A stretch of DNA of 64,000 bases from CAVWSM01 sp963757805. Lineage in GTDB: Bacteria > Actinomycetota > Actinomycetes > Jiangellales > Jiangellaceae. Below the pieces are notes generated by a model. That model was not told where the DNA came from and did not search any database. It was given only the letters and a program-made list of their open reading frames with translations. The position numbers and the translations under genes were made by a program. The DNA lies in the NCBI GenBank assembly GCA_963757805.1, contig CAVWSM010000006.1:930001-994000 (forward strand). The letters are read 5' to 3'. Of this stretch, positions 10,187 to 19,839 are shown in pieces (position 1 is the stretch's first letter; each line of letters starts with the position of its first letter).

Positions 10187-10414
10187 GCCACCTGACCACT
10201 CACCCGCCCGCGCCGCACGCCGTCCGATTGCTCACGCGTGCGGTCCTGACCGTCGTGCCGGATCGTCGGCGGGCTGTTCTCCTACTTCGTCTGCCAGGGC
10301 ATGTTCGCCGGCTACCCGAAGTACCACACCGAACTGCTCAGCATCCTCGGCATGATCCTGATCGCCTCTCCGGCGGCATCGCCTGGATCATCGACGAACG
10401 CCGGATCCCGATGA
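10183..10414 (+). CDS. Small membrane protein coupled into the cyd operon
   Basis: Not recognised. The start ATG 10183 overlaps the cydB stop (ATGA), and a stop at 10412-10414 overlaps the cydD ATG (ATGA again), so the reading unit is coupled on both sides. It would encode about 76 residues: a Pro/His-rich N-terminus, LLTRAVLTVV, then after a one-base shift near 10258 RIVGGLFSYFVCQGMFAG, a short YPKYHTE loop, and a second hydrophobic segment LLSILGMILIA. A further indel near 10367 would give the alternative ending GGIAWIIDERRIP. Two membrane helices are predicted. Position and size recall accessory subunits or YbgE-type proteins of other cyd operons, but no homology can be claimed. Confidence 0.6.
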
Positions 10415-12111
10415 CGGCTGACCAGCACGACACTGCGACGACCCCCGAGAGACGCCGAACTGGCTCGCCGCCGCCGCGAGGCCGGGCCGCCGGTGGCTGC
10501 GCCTCGGCTGCCGCCTGCCAGGACGCTCGAGACGGTGTTCACCATCGCCCAGTGGGCGGCTCTGGCCTGGATCGCGCAGTGATGTGCTCGATCACCGGGC
10601 GCCCCCGACGTGGCGCCTACTCGCCATGCTGCTCGCCGCTGGTCTGCTCGCCGCAGGGGCGACGCTGGAGCGCGGCACGGCTCCAGACCGCCGGCCGGCG
10701 GCGGATCGCCAACGCGATCCGGCGACGTCTCGTGGCCGGCCTGCTGCCCCGCGGCGGCGGCGCCGCGAACCCGACGCCGCACGGCTGCGCTGGCGACGGT
10801 CGAGCTGGCCGACGACGTCGCCGACTACCACGCGCAGACCCTGCCCCAGCGCCTGTCGCCCGGTGTCGATGGCGTCGTCCTCGTGGTCACCGCTGCCGTG
10901 CAATGGCCGGCCGCTGTGATCCTGCTGCTGGCCAGCCTGCTCATCCCGCTGAACATGCGCCTCGCGGGCCTGTTCGCCCAGGAGGGCGCGGACGAGCGGG
11001 CGGCCGCCAGCACCCGACTGGGCGCCGTCGTCCTCGACAGCTTCCGTGGCATGCGGACGCTGCGGAGCATCGGAGCGCTGGCGCGCCGACGTGCCGAACT
11101 CGCCGGCGCGCCGCCGACCTGAACACCACCACCATGGCCGTCGTGCGGCGGGCGTTCCTGTCCGGCGCGGTGATGGACGTCGTCATCACGTTCTCCATCG
11201 CGGCGAACGCGACGTACATCGGACTGTCGCTGCTCGGCTACGTCCGGCTGGGCGCCGCGCCCGCCATGACCTGTTCCGTGGCCTGCTCGCGCTGCTGCTG
11301 TGCCCGATGTACTTCCAGCCGATGCGCGCCATGGCCGCCGCCTATCACAGCAGGGAGCGGGCACTGTCGGCGGTGCCGACGATCATCGCGTTGCTCGCCG
11401 ACGCCGGGTGGAGACCGGCGAGCGCGCGGAGCACCCACCGGCCGGACCCGTCGCGGTCGTCCTCGACGACGTCGGCTTCCGTTTTCCCGACGCCGACGAG
11501 CCGGTCCTGCAGGCGGTGGACTCGCCGTCGGCGTGGACGCTGGACCGCCGTCGCCGGGCCGTCCGGTGCCGGTAAGACCACCTTGCTCTCCCTGATCGCC
11601 GGCCTGTACCAACCGACCACCGGAACCGTGCGGTGGCTCACCCCCGCCGGGGCCTCGCCGCCACATCTCGGCGGCTGTGCCTGGATCGGTCAGCAGACCG
11701 TGCTTCTCCCCGGTTCCATCAGCGACAACATCCGCATCGGGCGACCGGACTGCCAGCCGCCGAGATCGAGCAGGCTGTCGCCGCGGCCGGGCTGGCCGAT
11801 GTCGTCGCGCGGCTGCCGAAGGACTGGGCACACCGCTGGGCGAGGGCGGCCAGGAATGTCGACCGGCGAGGCCGTCGTATCGCCATCGCCCGTGCGTTCC
11901 TCAGCGATGCCGGGCTCTGGCTTCTCGACGAGCCGACCGCCCACCTCGATCCGGACACCGAGGCACAGGTCATCGACGCGCTGCGGCGGGCCACCCGAGG
12001 CCGGACAGTCGTCGTGGCCACGCACTCGGCGGCCCTCGCCCGCGCCGCCGACACCCTGCTCACGCTCACCGGCGGCACCCTGCACGCGACCCGGCGGGCG
12101 GTAGCGGATGA
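10411..12111 (+). CDS. cydD: CydD half of the CydDC ABC transporter, frame-disrupted
   Basis: One half of the heterodimeric ABC exporter needed to assemble cytochrome bd; in E. coli it moves thiols. ATG 10411 overlaps the previous stop. The membrane domain is readable in pieces (VFTIAQWAALAWIAQ; LLAMLLAAGLLAAGATL; MRTLRSIGALARRRAELAG). The ATPase domain has Walker A AGPSGAGKTTLLSLIAG near 11570, Q-loop IGQQTVLLPGSISDNIRIG, a signature region near 11850, and Walker B LWLLDEPTAHLDPDTEAQ near 11920. Many frame changes interrupt it, yet all blocks occur in order. The stop overlaps the cydC start (ATGA at 12108-12111). Confidence 0.88.
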
Positions 12112-13621
12112 GAGCCGAACGCCATCGTCGCCTCTCGCGGGACTGATCCTCGCCGTCCTGGCCGAGGGCTGCTCGGTGGGGCTCGTCGGGCTGTCGGGAT
12201 GGTTCATCGCCGCTCGGCCGTGGCCGGAGCCGGCGCGTACAGCGCCTTCTCCTACCTGGCCCCCAGCGGTGGTGTGCGAGCCTTCGCCGTCGGCAGGATC
12301 GCGACGAACTACGCCAACCGAGTGGTCCTGCACTCCGCGGCACTGCGCCGGATCAGCGCCGCTCGGCTGCGGTTCTACGACCGCGCTGCCGCCGAACTCG
12401 TACCTACGGGTCCTGGTCCGGGCAGGCACTGGATCGGGTCATGGCCGACGCCGACACCACGGGCATGGCGCTCATCCAGGCGACCGCGCCGATGGTCGTC
12501 GCCGCCGCCATGGCCGTCGGCGGCTGCCTCGCGTCACGGTCGCCGGCTATCCCCTCGTGGCGGTGGCTCTGGCCGGTGGCGCTGCGTCTGTGCCGCACTG
12601 GCCGTCTTCGCCTCGCGTCGGACGGACGACGGCAGCCGCACGCGCGGCCTGCTGCGTACCGAACTCGTCACCGCGGTCGGGGCTTGGACCGAGATGGCGT
12701 CATTGGGCGCCGCGGACCAGCTGGCGGACCGCACTCTGCGTCGTCTGGCCGCCTTCGAGGGCCGCCGCACCCGGCGGAGACCGGCGCGGACACGGGCGCC
12801 GCCCGGGCCGTGACCGGCCGTTGCTGGTCACCGTCGTACGGCTCGCGGGAGGGCGGCGGCAACGGTCTCGACGCTGGTCTTCCTTGCCCTGCTCACCGCC
12901 GGCGTACTGGCGGAACACCGAGCGCCTCGTCGCCGCCATCGAAGCGCGGGCCCTCGCCCGCCAGGCGGCCGAACGCCTCGACATCGGTCACGACGCCACG
13001 CGGACCCGGCTGGACCACCGATCGTCCAGGCAGCCACGCGACCGCGGCGGCCTGACCGTGTCCGGCTACCGGTTGCCCGACACGCCGACACGACCGCCCG
13101 CGAATCGAATTCGCGGTTGCCAACGGCCACACGGTCGATCGTGACCGGCGCATCCGGCAGCGGGAAGACCACGCTGCTCGACGCCGTCGCGGAAACCTGC
13201 GGCGGCGGCCGACGGCCTGCGTGTGGTCACTGCCGTGCTGGCAGATGACTACCTGTTCACCGGAACGGTGGCCAGCAACATCCGTCTCGCCAACCCCACC
13301 GCAAGCGAGGACGACATCAGGACCTGCTCGCCACTGCACTGGACCGCTGCCGCCTTGATCCGGAGACCGCGATCGGCGTCGGTGGACGCGACCTCTCCGG
13401 CGGCGAGCAGCGACGCCTCCACATCGCCCGCGCACTGGCCACCAACCCGACGTGCTGCTCATCGACGAACCAACCACCGGCCTCGACACCAGCACCGCCA
13501 CCACGTCCTCGCGGCGAAACGCAGGCGACTACCCCACGCAGTCGTCGTCATGGCGATGCACGAACGGCCGGGCCGCCCGCAACTCGCGGGCTCTCCGACG
13601 TCCAGACTGGAGCTCGACTAG
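12108..13621 (+). CDS. cydC: CydC half of the CydDC ABC transporter, frame-disrupted
   Basis: Second half of the CydDC exporter. ATG 12108 (MRAERHRRL) leads into AGLILAVLAEGCSVGLVGLS and GWFIA, the CydC first helix, then GGVRAFAVGRIATNYANRVV and RLRFYDRAA. The ATPase part contains Walker A VTGASGSGKTTLLDAVA near 13150, Q-loop DDYLFTGTVASNIRLANP, signature LSGGEQRRLHIARALATNP near 13400, and Walker B VLLIDEPTTGLD. Frames change at least six times. It closes the cydABDC operon. In some actinomycetes cydC and cydD are fused; here a start/stop overlap separates them. Confidence 0.87.
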
Positions 13622-13643
13622 ATGCAGGCGACATGATCGCGTC

Positions 13644-14120
13644 ATGACGTTTCTCCATGACACCCCAGAGGTCAGCGCCCGCGTCCGGCCCGTCGCCGTC
13701 ACCAGTGCCGAGCATCCGCCGGTCGCCTCGCCGAACTCGTGGTACGTGGCCCCGGGGTCGGTGACCAACGGGCAGTACGGCCTGTTCAAGTACGAGGTGC
13801 GGCCGCAGTCCGGGCCTGGCGCGCACTGGCACCGCACCTTCTCTGAGGCGTTCTACATCCTCGACGGCACGGTGCGACTGTTCGACGGCGCGACGTGGGT
13901 GGACGCCAACCCCGGAGATTTCCTGTACGTCCCCGAGGGCGGCATCCACGCGTTCCGCAACGAGCAGGAGCAGGTCGCGACGATGCTCATCCTGTTCGCC
14001 CCGGGTATCCCGCGAGAGCACTTCTTCACCGAGATCGCCGAGATCCATGCGTCGGGTCGGACACTCACGCCTGAGGAGTGGACCGAGTTCTACGCCCGAC
14101 ACGATCAGTACATGGTCTAG
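13644..14120 (+). CDS. Cupin-domain protein
   Basis: Single-domain cupin of 158 residues. It carries the first metal motif GAHWHRTFSEAFYILDG (HxH and the Glu) and the second motif GDFLYVPEGGIHAFRN with the third His, so a bound divalent metal is expected. The reaction cannot be named; many such proteins are small dioxygenases, isomerases or sensors. ATG 13644 begins MTFLHDTPE and the frame is clean. The DyP peroxidase starts 20 bp downstream on the same strand, so the two are probably cotranscribed and may act on the same compound. Confidence 0.85.
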   Translation: MTFLHDTPEVSARVRPVAVTSAEHPPVASPNSWYVAPGSVTNGQYGLFKYEVRPQSGPGAHWHRTFSEAFYILDGTVRLFDGATWVDANPGDFLYVPEGGIHAFRNEQEQVATMLILFAPGIPREHFFTEIAEIHASGRTLTPEEWTEFYARHDQYMV

Positions 14121-14140
14121 ACCTTCTGGGAGTGAACGCG

Positions 14141-15107
14141 ATGGCGGAGCCGGGGCAGGAAGTGACCCCGCAGGCGGTGCTCAGCCCGCTGACGAGGGCG
14201 GCGCTGTTTCTCGTGGTGACGGTCGACCCGGGTGGCGAGTCCCAAGTGCGGGACCTGCTGCCGGAGCTGTCGGGATTGGCGCGGGCGGTGGGGTTCAGGG
14301 CGCAGGAGGGCCACGTTGAGTGCGTCACCGGGTCGGATCGCAGGCCTGGGACCGGCTGTTCGCCGGGCCACGCCCGGTTGAACTGCACCCGTTCCGGAAC
14401 TGACCGGGCCTGTCCACCGTGCCGTGGCCACCCCGGGTGACCTGCTGTTCCACATCCGGGCACAGCGGCCGGACCTGTGCTTCGCGCTGGCATCGGAGAT
14501 CATGGACCGGCTGCGCGACGCGGTGACCGTCCGCGACGAGGTGCACGGGTTCAAGTACTTCGACGTACGGGACCTGCTGGGCTTCGTCGACGGCACCGAG
14601 AACCCGGTAGGCCCGGCGGCCGGTGCCGCCGTACTCATCGGCGGGGAGGACCCGCCTTCGCCGGCGGAAGCTACGTGGTCGTGCAGAAGTACCTGCACGA
14701 CCTGCGGGCGTGGAACGCGCTGCCGGTCGAGGCCCAGGAATGGTGGTCGGCCGCAGGAAGCTGTCCGATGTCGAGCTGGACGACGCGGTCAAACCGGCCG
14801 ACTGGCGCGTGGCGCTCGCCACGATCGTCGACCCAGACGGTACCGAGCGCCAGATCCTGAGCAACATGCCGTTCGGCGCCGTGGGGCGCGGCGAGTTCGG
14901 AATCGTCTTCATCGGCTACGCCGCACCCCTGCGGTCACCGAAAGGATGCTAAAGCGATGTTCTCGGCGATCCGCCGGCCGGCCACGACCAGATCCTCGAT
15001 TCTCCACGGCCGTGACCGGCGCCCTGTTCTTGGTCCGCAGCGCCGACTTCCTCGACGACCCGCCGGATCCGCCAGCTGACCTTCCAAGCTCATCGGCACC
15101 GGCCTGA
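14141..15107 (+). CDS. DyP-type heme peroxidase, frame-disrupted
   Basis: Dye-decolorising peroxidase, a heme enzyme that uses peroxide to oxidise aromatic or dye-like substrates. The defining GxxDG motif is present as GFVDGTENP near residue 150. The flanking blocks DLLFHIRAQRPDLCF, DEVHGFKYFDVRDLLG, YVVVQKYLHDLRAWNALP, RKLSDVELDDAVKPADW and QILSNMPFG match the family. Shifts lie near 14350, 14660 and 14750 and again near 14960, before TAVTGALFLVRSADFLDDPP. No Tat signal is seen, and no encapsulin gene is adjacent, so a cytoplasmic, unencapsulated enzyme is likely. Confidence 0.9.
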
Positions 15108-15113
15108 GCAGCG

Positions 15114-15443
15114 CTACTTCGGCGGCAGGCTGCGCGCCCAGGTGACTCCCCTGTCGACCCAGCGTTCCAGGCCGGCGTCGTCGGAGACGGCATCGGGCGA
15201 CACCAGCAGAAATCCTTTCGTCGCGCGGCCGCCCATCACGAACGGCTCGGCACCGGGCTCGGCCAACAGCTCGTCGGCTCGCTGCGGGTCAACGCGCACC
15301 ATCAGCTTGTCGCCGGTCACGCCCAGCGCCATGTTGCCGTCGAGCATCATCCCGAGCCCGCCGAACATCTTCTTCTCGACCAGCCCGCGCTCGCCCCCGA
15401 CGATGTCACGGACTCTCTCGGCCAGCCCCTCGTCGTAAGCCAC
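15114..15443 (-). CDS. TfoX N-terminal-domain protein
   Basis: Small cytosolic protein of 109 residues. VEKKMFGGLGMMLDGNMALG and MGGRATKGFLLVSPD are the core motifs of the TfoX/Sxy N-terminal fold. In gamma-proteobacteria TfoX promotes competence, but these short actinobacterial proteins lack the C-terminal domain and have no assigned role. GTG 15443 (VAYDEGLAERV) is the first start that keeps the whole domain. It is convergent with the DyP gene and lies in the same direction as the queA-like gene upstream. Confidence 0.88.
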   Translation of the reverse strand: MAYDEGLAERVRDIVGGERGLVEKKMFGGLGMMLDGNMALGVTGDKLMVRVDPQRADELLAEPGAEPFVMGGRATKGFLLVSPDAVSDDAGLERWVDRGVTWARSLPPK

Positions 15444-15486
15444 GGAACCGATCGTGGCACAAATCCGAGCTCTTGATCGTGAAGGA

Positions 15487-16572
15487 TCACCGGGCTGAGT
15501 CAGTCGGCAGCAGCAACGCGCTGTCGCCGAACTCGTGCCAGAGATAGCGCCCGCGTACGGCCTCCGCGTAGGCGCGCTGCACGAGGTCTGCGCCCGCCAC
15601 GGACTCCAGCAGCAGCAGGTGTGACGCGCCTGGCGCATGCCACCCGGTGACCAGCCCATCGATGACGCGAGCGGGGCGTTCCGGCGTGAGCACGAGGTCG
15701 GTCCATCCGGCGGCCGGCTCCACGGATCCGTCCGGTAGAGCGAGGCCGACTCCAGAGCGCGCGTCACCGTCGTACCGACCGCGATCACGCGCCCACCCGC
15801 GGCCCGGGTCATGTTGACCAGCCGCGCAGTCGCTGAAGGCACGCGGAACGGCTCCGGCAACGGGGACTCTCCGTCCTCCATAGAGGACACGGCCGGGTGC
15901 AGCGTGATTGGCGCGACGTAGACGCCGCGTGTGACGAGCTCGGTGACGAGGCGGTCTGCTGAACGGACGCGCGGCGCTCGGCATCTCCGCGCTGCCCGGC
16001 TCGAGCGCGAAGACGGTCTGGAAGGCATCGAGCAGTGGCTTGCCGGTGAGATAGGCGTAGGTGATTGGCCGCCCATGTGCGGCGATGAACTCCTGGACGG
16101 TTCCAGGCACGTCAACTCTGGCACGCCACAGGCGTCCCGAGCGATGCCCGCCGTCGGGGTAGCCGGCGAGCAGTGTCAGGTCGCCGTCCGGCAGCCACAC
16201 ATACTCCCCCGCAAGCGCGTCTCGCACCGGCCCATCAGCTTGGCGCCCGGGGCGGAGCTCGACAAGCCAGGTGCCGTCGTCAAGCGCGGTGGAGAAGTGG
16301 ACGGTGACGGGACCGGACTCGCGGCGACCGTCGACGGCCGCGGGCAAGGTCGCCGAGTTGTTGATGACGACAAGGTCTCCGGCACGCAAGAACGTAGGCA
16401 ACTCTGTGAAACGTGAGTGTGTGATCCCAGAACCTGTCGCCACCAGCAGCCGAACTCCGTCGCGAGCGAGGCCGCGCGCCTCCGGTGGCGTCGTCGCGGA
16501 GAGCTCGGTAGGCAGGTCGAACGTGGTGGCAGCCGCCCGGAGGTCACGTTGAACGTCGAGCAGCGGCGTCAT
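15487..16572 (-). CDS. QueA-like SAM:tRNA ribosyltransferase-isomerase, frame-disrupted
   Basis: Belongs to the family that transfers and rearranges the ribosyl group of S-adenosylmethionine onto preQ1 in tRNA. It shows AGDLVVINNSATLPAAVDGR near the N-terminus, PITYAYLTGKPLLDAFQTVF, EPGSAEMPSAARPF, TRGVYVAPITLHPAVSS in a neighbouring frame, and IDGLVTGWHAPGASHLLLLE. The central part (about 15780-15990) is shifted and the original frame then returns, so two indels compensate; total length is normal. The queuosine partners are not visible here, so the true substrate in this organism is uncertain. The stop region overlaps the SDR gene (ATGA). Confidence 0.82.
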   Translation of the reverse strand: MTPLLDVQRDLRAAATTFDLPTELSATTPPEARGLARDGVRLLVATGSGITHSRFTELPTFLRAGDLVVINNSATLPAAVDGRRESGPVTVHFSTALDDGTWLVELRPGRQADGPVRDALAGEYVWLPDGDLTLLAGYPDGGHRSGRLWRARVDVPGTVQEFIAAHGRPITYAYLTGKPLLDAFQTVFALEPGSAEMPSAARPFSRPPRHRARHTRRLRRANHAAPGRVLYGGRRVPVAGAVPRAFSDCAAGQHDPGRGWARDRGRYDGDARSGVGLALPDGSVEPAAGWTDLVLTPERPARVIDGLVTGWHAPGASHLLLLESVAGADLVQRAYAEAVRGRYLWHEFGDSALLLPTDSAR

Positions 16573-17279
16573 CGGGCCGCCTCCACGGACCCGCTGACTG
16601 CGAAATGTCGCTCGCCCGGTAACGACCGCTGGGCGGGCGCGAGTCGAGCAACCGCAGCAACGCAGGCACGAAAGCGTGGCTCAGGCCGGTCGCTGATGTC
16701 TTCGCCCGGATAGGCCGCCTGGTGCATCTGAGTCCGCATGTCGCCGGGGTCGAACACGTAGACCCGCAACTTCGGCTGCTCCGCCGCGAGCACGTTGCTC
16801 AGCTGGTCGAGTGCCGCCTTTGCCGAGCCGTAGCCGCCCCAACCCTCGTACGCCTCGACCCCGGCGTCCGAGCTCACGTTGACGACCGTGCCCTCGGCCG
16901 CGAGCAGCATCGGCAGGAGTCGCTGCGTGAGGGCTAGTGGCGCGAACACGCCGATGCGGTAGACGCGTTCGAGCTCGTCAAGCGGGTACGACGCAAGCGG
17001 CGGCAACGGGCTCGTACCCAGAATGCCCGCGTTGTTGACAAGCAGGTCGAGCCGGCCCACGTCAACAACCGCGCGGGTCAGCGACTCGCGGTGCGCCTCG
17101 TCCGCCACGTCGCCGGCGATCGCAGTCACTGCCACCCGCCGCCGAAAGCCCGCCGGCGGCCTCGGCGAGCGCATCGGCCGACCGGGCGTCGATGACAAGA
17201 GTCCAGCCGCGCGCGGCAAGCTCGTCGGCGACGGCGCGGCCGAAACCGCGGAAGCGCCGGTCACAAGGGCAAGGGGCAT
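16569..17279 (-). CDS. Short-chain dehydrogenase/reductase
   Basis: NAD(P)-dependent oxidoreductase of the classical SDR type, about 236 residues. The opening MPLALVTGAS and, in the next frame, RGFGRAVADELAARG make the TGxxxGxG cofactor loop. LDLLVNNAGILG, the Ser in VNVSSDAG and the YxxxK pair in GWGGYGSAKAAL supply the remaining SDR motifs. Frame changes flank the region 17110-17250, just after the cofactor loop. The start I prefer is ATG 17279 (MPLALVTG). It is the upstream partner of the QueA-like gene, with overlapping stop and start. The substrate is unknown. Confidence 0.85.
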   Translation of the reverse strand: MPLALVTGASAVSAAPSPTSLPRAAGLLSSTPGRPMRSPRPPAGFRRRVAVTAIAGDVADEAHRESLTRAVVDVGRLDLLVNNAGILGTSPLPPLASYPLDELERVYRIGVFAPLALTQRLLPMLLAAEGTVVNVSSDAGVEAYEGWGGYGSAKAALDQLSNVLAAEQPKLRVYVFDPGDMRTQMHQAAYPGEDISDRPEPRFRACVAAVARLAPAQRSLPGERHFAVSGSVEAAR

Positions 17280-17356
17280 GGGTTCCTCCATCAGGTGATG
17301 GCGTCATGCTCCAACCTCAACAATGGTTGAGGTCGACCCCTGGCGATGCTGGGGTG

Positions 17357-17959
17357 TTATGCCTTCTTCAGCTCCGAGGCGAGCGACCGCAGCGCGAACG
17401 CTTGGAAGATCTCGCCCACTCCGTAGAAGACCATCCAGATCCCGACGATGTTGATGAAGAGCAGCAGCTCACGGCCCGGCGTGGAGACCGCCCACACCCC
17501 GAGGATGAACACGAGCACGCCGACAACGATGGCTACCCACCACCAGTCGCGCTTCGGCCCGACGAATGCGGCGATCACCGAGAAGATGCCGCCGATCACG
17601 AGGTACCAAGCGAGGAAGACCGCCAGGACGTAGAGCGTCATGCCCGGCCAGGCGAACGCGACAATGCCGGCGATGATCGACAGCACGGCTCCGACATAGA
17701 AGAGCCACTTCCAGCTGTCTACCCGGGCGGCCACCATGATCTGCGCGACGCCGCCCAAGATGAATGAGATACCGATCAGGATCGCAAGCGACCAAATGGT
17801 CGTCGGCCGCAACGACAGCACGAACATGCCGTAGATCGTCCAGATGATGCCGACGATCAGCGTGAGCCACCAAATCCCGCCGATCTCCCGGACGTCGGCT
17901 CTCGATGTGGCGTGGGCGCCTGGTGCTGCGGCGGTTGGTTCGGACGGGATGCTGGTCAT
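17357..17959 (-). CDS. HdeD/DUF308-type membrane protein
   Basis: Integral membrane protein of 200 residues with about six helices arranged as repeated pairs (WWLTLIVGIIWTIYGMFVLS; SLAILIGISFILGGVAQIMV; LFYVGAVLSIIAGIVAFAWP; LYVLAVFLAWYLVIGGIFSV; and two more). The pattern, including IWxxYG and the FAWPG motif, matches the HdeD family, linked to acid or general stress in some bacteria. ATG 17959 (MTSIPSEP) with AGGGG upstream is the likely start; an in-frame region above it is not needed. It is divergent from lnt. Confidence 0.88.
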   Translation of the reverse strand: MTSIPSEPTAAAPGAHATSRADVREIGGIWWLTLIVGIIWTIYGMFVLSLRPTTIWSLAILIGISFILGGVAQIMVAARVDSWKWLFYVGAVLSIIAGIVAFAWPGMTLYVLAVFLAWYLVIGGIFSVIAAFVGPKRDWWWVAIVVGVLVFILGVWAVSTPGRELLLFINIVGIWMVFYGVGEIFQAFALRSLASELKKA

Positions 17960-18088
17960 GGGATGCCCCTGCACTGCTAGCGGTTTCACCGCATTCATCC
18001 GAATCGTAAGGGGGCATGATCGACGCGTCCTGTTGACGCGCCGCGCACGCGCAGGGACGTACGGTGGTGACGATTGGGAGGGGGCCGC

Positions 18089-19579
18089 GTGACGACAGTG
18101 TCGCGACGGGGGCTGACCCGGGCCAGCGTCGTGCCGCGGCTCGGATCGTTGGCTGCCGGTGGGCTGCCGGTGCTCGCATTTCCCGAGCCGGGTCTGTGGT
18201 GGCTCGCGTTCGTCGTCCTGGTGCCCCTGATACTCGTCATCGCCGACGCCCCGTCCGGCCGGGAGGCCGCGCTGCGCGGGTGGCTGGGTGGAGCTGGCTA
18301 CATCGCCGCCGTGCACCACTGGCTGCTGCCTAACGTGCACGTCTTCCTCATCTTCATCGCGGCATTTCTCGGCCTGCTGTGGGCGCCGTGGGGATGGTTG
18401 ACGTGGCGACTCTTCCGGCGAGAGCCAGTGGCCGCGGTCGTCCTGGTCCCCGCGGCGTGGGTGCTCATCGAAGTGGCGCGGTCGTGGGAGTCGCTCGGCG
18501 GCCCCTGGGGCCTGCTGGGTGCCAGCCAGTGGCAGGTGCCCGCGATGCTGTCTGTGGCGTCGCTGGGCGGAGTGTGGCTCGCGAGTGCCGCCATCGTTGC
18601 GGTCAACGTGGCGGTCGTGCTGCTCGTACGCGCTCCCAGCGCTCGACTGGTTGCACTCGTCACCATCGCCGCCGTCCCGGCGGGTGTCCTCGCCTGGTGG
18701 TGGCTCGGGCCGGAAGCCGGAGCTGGCGGTCGGACGGTGCGCATCGCGGTTGTCCAGCCCGGCGTGCAGCCCAACCCCACCGAGCGGTTCGTGGCCAGCG
18801 AGACGCTTACGCAGTCGCTCGCCGGCACACCCGTCGACCTGGTTGTGTGGGGTGAGAGCAGCGTCGGCTTTGACCTGACCGCCCGTCAGGACCTGACTGA
18901 CCGGCTCGTGCAGCTGCGCGACGACGTGGGCGCCGACCTGCTGGTCAACGTCGACGCGCGCGGCCCGGCCGGGTCAGGCATCACCAAGAGCTCGATCCTG
19001 GTGACCGAGGATGGTCTCGCGGACCGCTACTCGAAGACGCGACTCGTGCCGTTCGGCGAGTACGTACCCCTGCGACATGCCTTCGGTTGGCTGACCGGCG
19101 TCACCGAGGCGGCCGACGAAGACCGGCAGCGCGGCAGCGGCCCCGTGCTCATCGAGACAGGCACGGCATCGACCGTACCCGTGGCCGTTGGTCCGCTTGT
19201 TTGTTTCGAGTCGGCGTTCCCCGACATGGCGCGGGCATTGGCCAACAAGGGCGCCGACGTGCTCGTGGTCGAGTCGTCGACCTCGACGTTCCAGGGCAGC
19301 TGGACGCCGGAGCAGCATGCATCCCTGGCGGCGCTGCGAGCGGCGGAGACCTGGCGACCGGTCGTCCACGCGACGCTCACAGGTGTCAGCGCGGCGTACG
19401 ACGCCGAAGGCCGTGTGATCGGCGACTGGATGGGCACCGACCGCCGGGGCACGAGGGTCTTCGAGGTGCCGCTGGCGACCGGCCGGTCGCCCTACGACCG
19501 GCTCGGCGACTGGGTGCCGGTGACCGCAGCCGCGCTGCTGGCGTTCGCCGCTGCCGCGGCCCTGCTGCGCCGTCGCTAG
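18089..19579 (+). CDS. lnt: Apolipoprotein N-acyltransferase
   Basis: Membrane enzyme that adds the third acyl chain to the N-terminal cysteine of lipoproteins. It has about six N-terminal helices, then a nitrilase-fold domain with the catalytic triad: Glu in VVWGESSVGF, Lys in DRYSKTRLVPFGEYVP and Cys in LVCFESAFPD. A final helix (VPVTAAALLAFAAAAALL) closes the protein. The frame is intact at 496 residues. GTG 18089 follows GGGAGG. The META lipoprotein at 3.5 kb is a potential substrate. Confidence 0.95.
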   Translation: MTTVSRRGLTRASVVPRLGSLAAGGLPVLAFPEPGLWWLAFVVLVPLILVIADAPSGREAALRGWLGGAGYIAAVHHWLLPNVHVFLIFIAAFLGLLWAPWGWLTWRLFRREPVAAVVLVPAAWVLIEVARSWESLGGPWGLLGASQWQVPAMLSVASLGGVWLASAAIVAVNVAVVLLVRAPSARLVALVTIAAVPAGVLAWWWLGPEAGAGGRTVRIAVVQPGVQPNPTERFVASETLTQSLAGTPVDLVVWGESSVGFDLTARQDLTDRLVQLRDDVGADLLVNVDARGPAGSGITKSSILVTEDGLADRYSKTRLVPFGEYVPLRHAFGWLTGVTEAADEDRQRGSGPVLIETGTASTVPVAVGPLVCFESAFPDMARALANKGADVLVVESSTSTFQGSWTPEQHASLAALRAAETWRPVVHATLTGVSAAYDAEGRVIGDWMGTDRRGTRVFEVPLATGRSPYDRLGDWVPVTAAALLAFAAAAALLRRR

Positions 19580-19623
19580 TGCTCCACGCCGTGACTGCGC
19601 TCCAGCGCTGGTCCATAGGTGGC

Positions 19624-19839
19624 ATGGAGAAGACGACGGTTTACCTACCCGATGAGCTCTAGCAGGCGGTGAAGCGTGCGGCCTCGCGGCGAGGCGTGTC
19701 CGAGGCTGAGGTGATCGGTGAGTAGGATCCGGTCGGCGGTGGGTCGCGACGGCCACGCCCGCGGGGTGGGCTGTGTGCTAGCGGAGATCGCGTCGCCAGA
19801 GATACGGACAGGTATCTGACCGGATTCGGCCGTCGTTGA
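19624..19839 (+). pseudogene. VapB-type antitoxin remnant with two amber codons
   Basis: One reading frame of 72 codons is kept from MEKTTVYLPDEL to DRYLTGFGRR, the usual start and end of a ribbon-helix-helix VapB antitoxin. It contains two in-frame TAG codons, at 19660-19662 (codon 13) and 19723-19725 (codon 34). No frame change is needed to read the rest (QAVKRAASRRGVSEAEV; RRPRPRGGLCASGD). The natural stop TGA 19837-19839 overlaps the toxin start TTG 19836. The antitoxin is therefore dead by substitution rather than by indel. TAG is a normal stop in neighbouring genes, so readthrough is unlikely. Confidence 0.82.

Noticed and set aside
14141..15107. Encapsulated DyP peroxidase nanocompartment
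   Set aside because: No encapsulin shell gene is adjacent and no C-terminal targeting peptide could be recognised.
19660..19725. Amber codons read through as sense (recoding)
   Set aside because: TAG ends several normal genes nearby (lnt, cydC, sigF, aacS), and the partner toxin is also broken, so decay is simpler.
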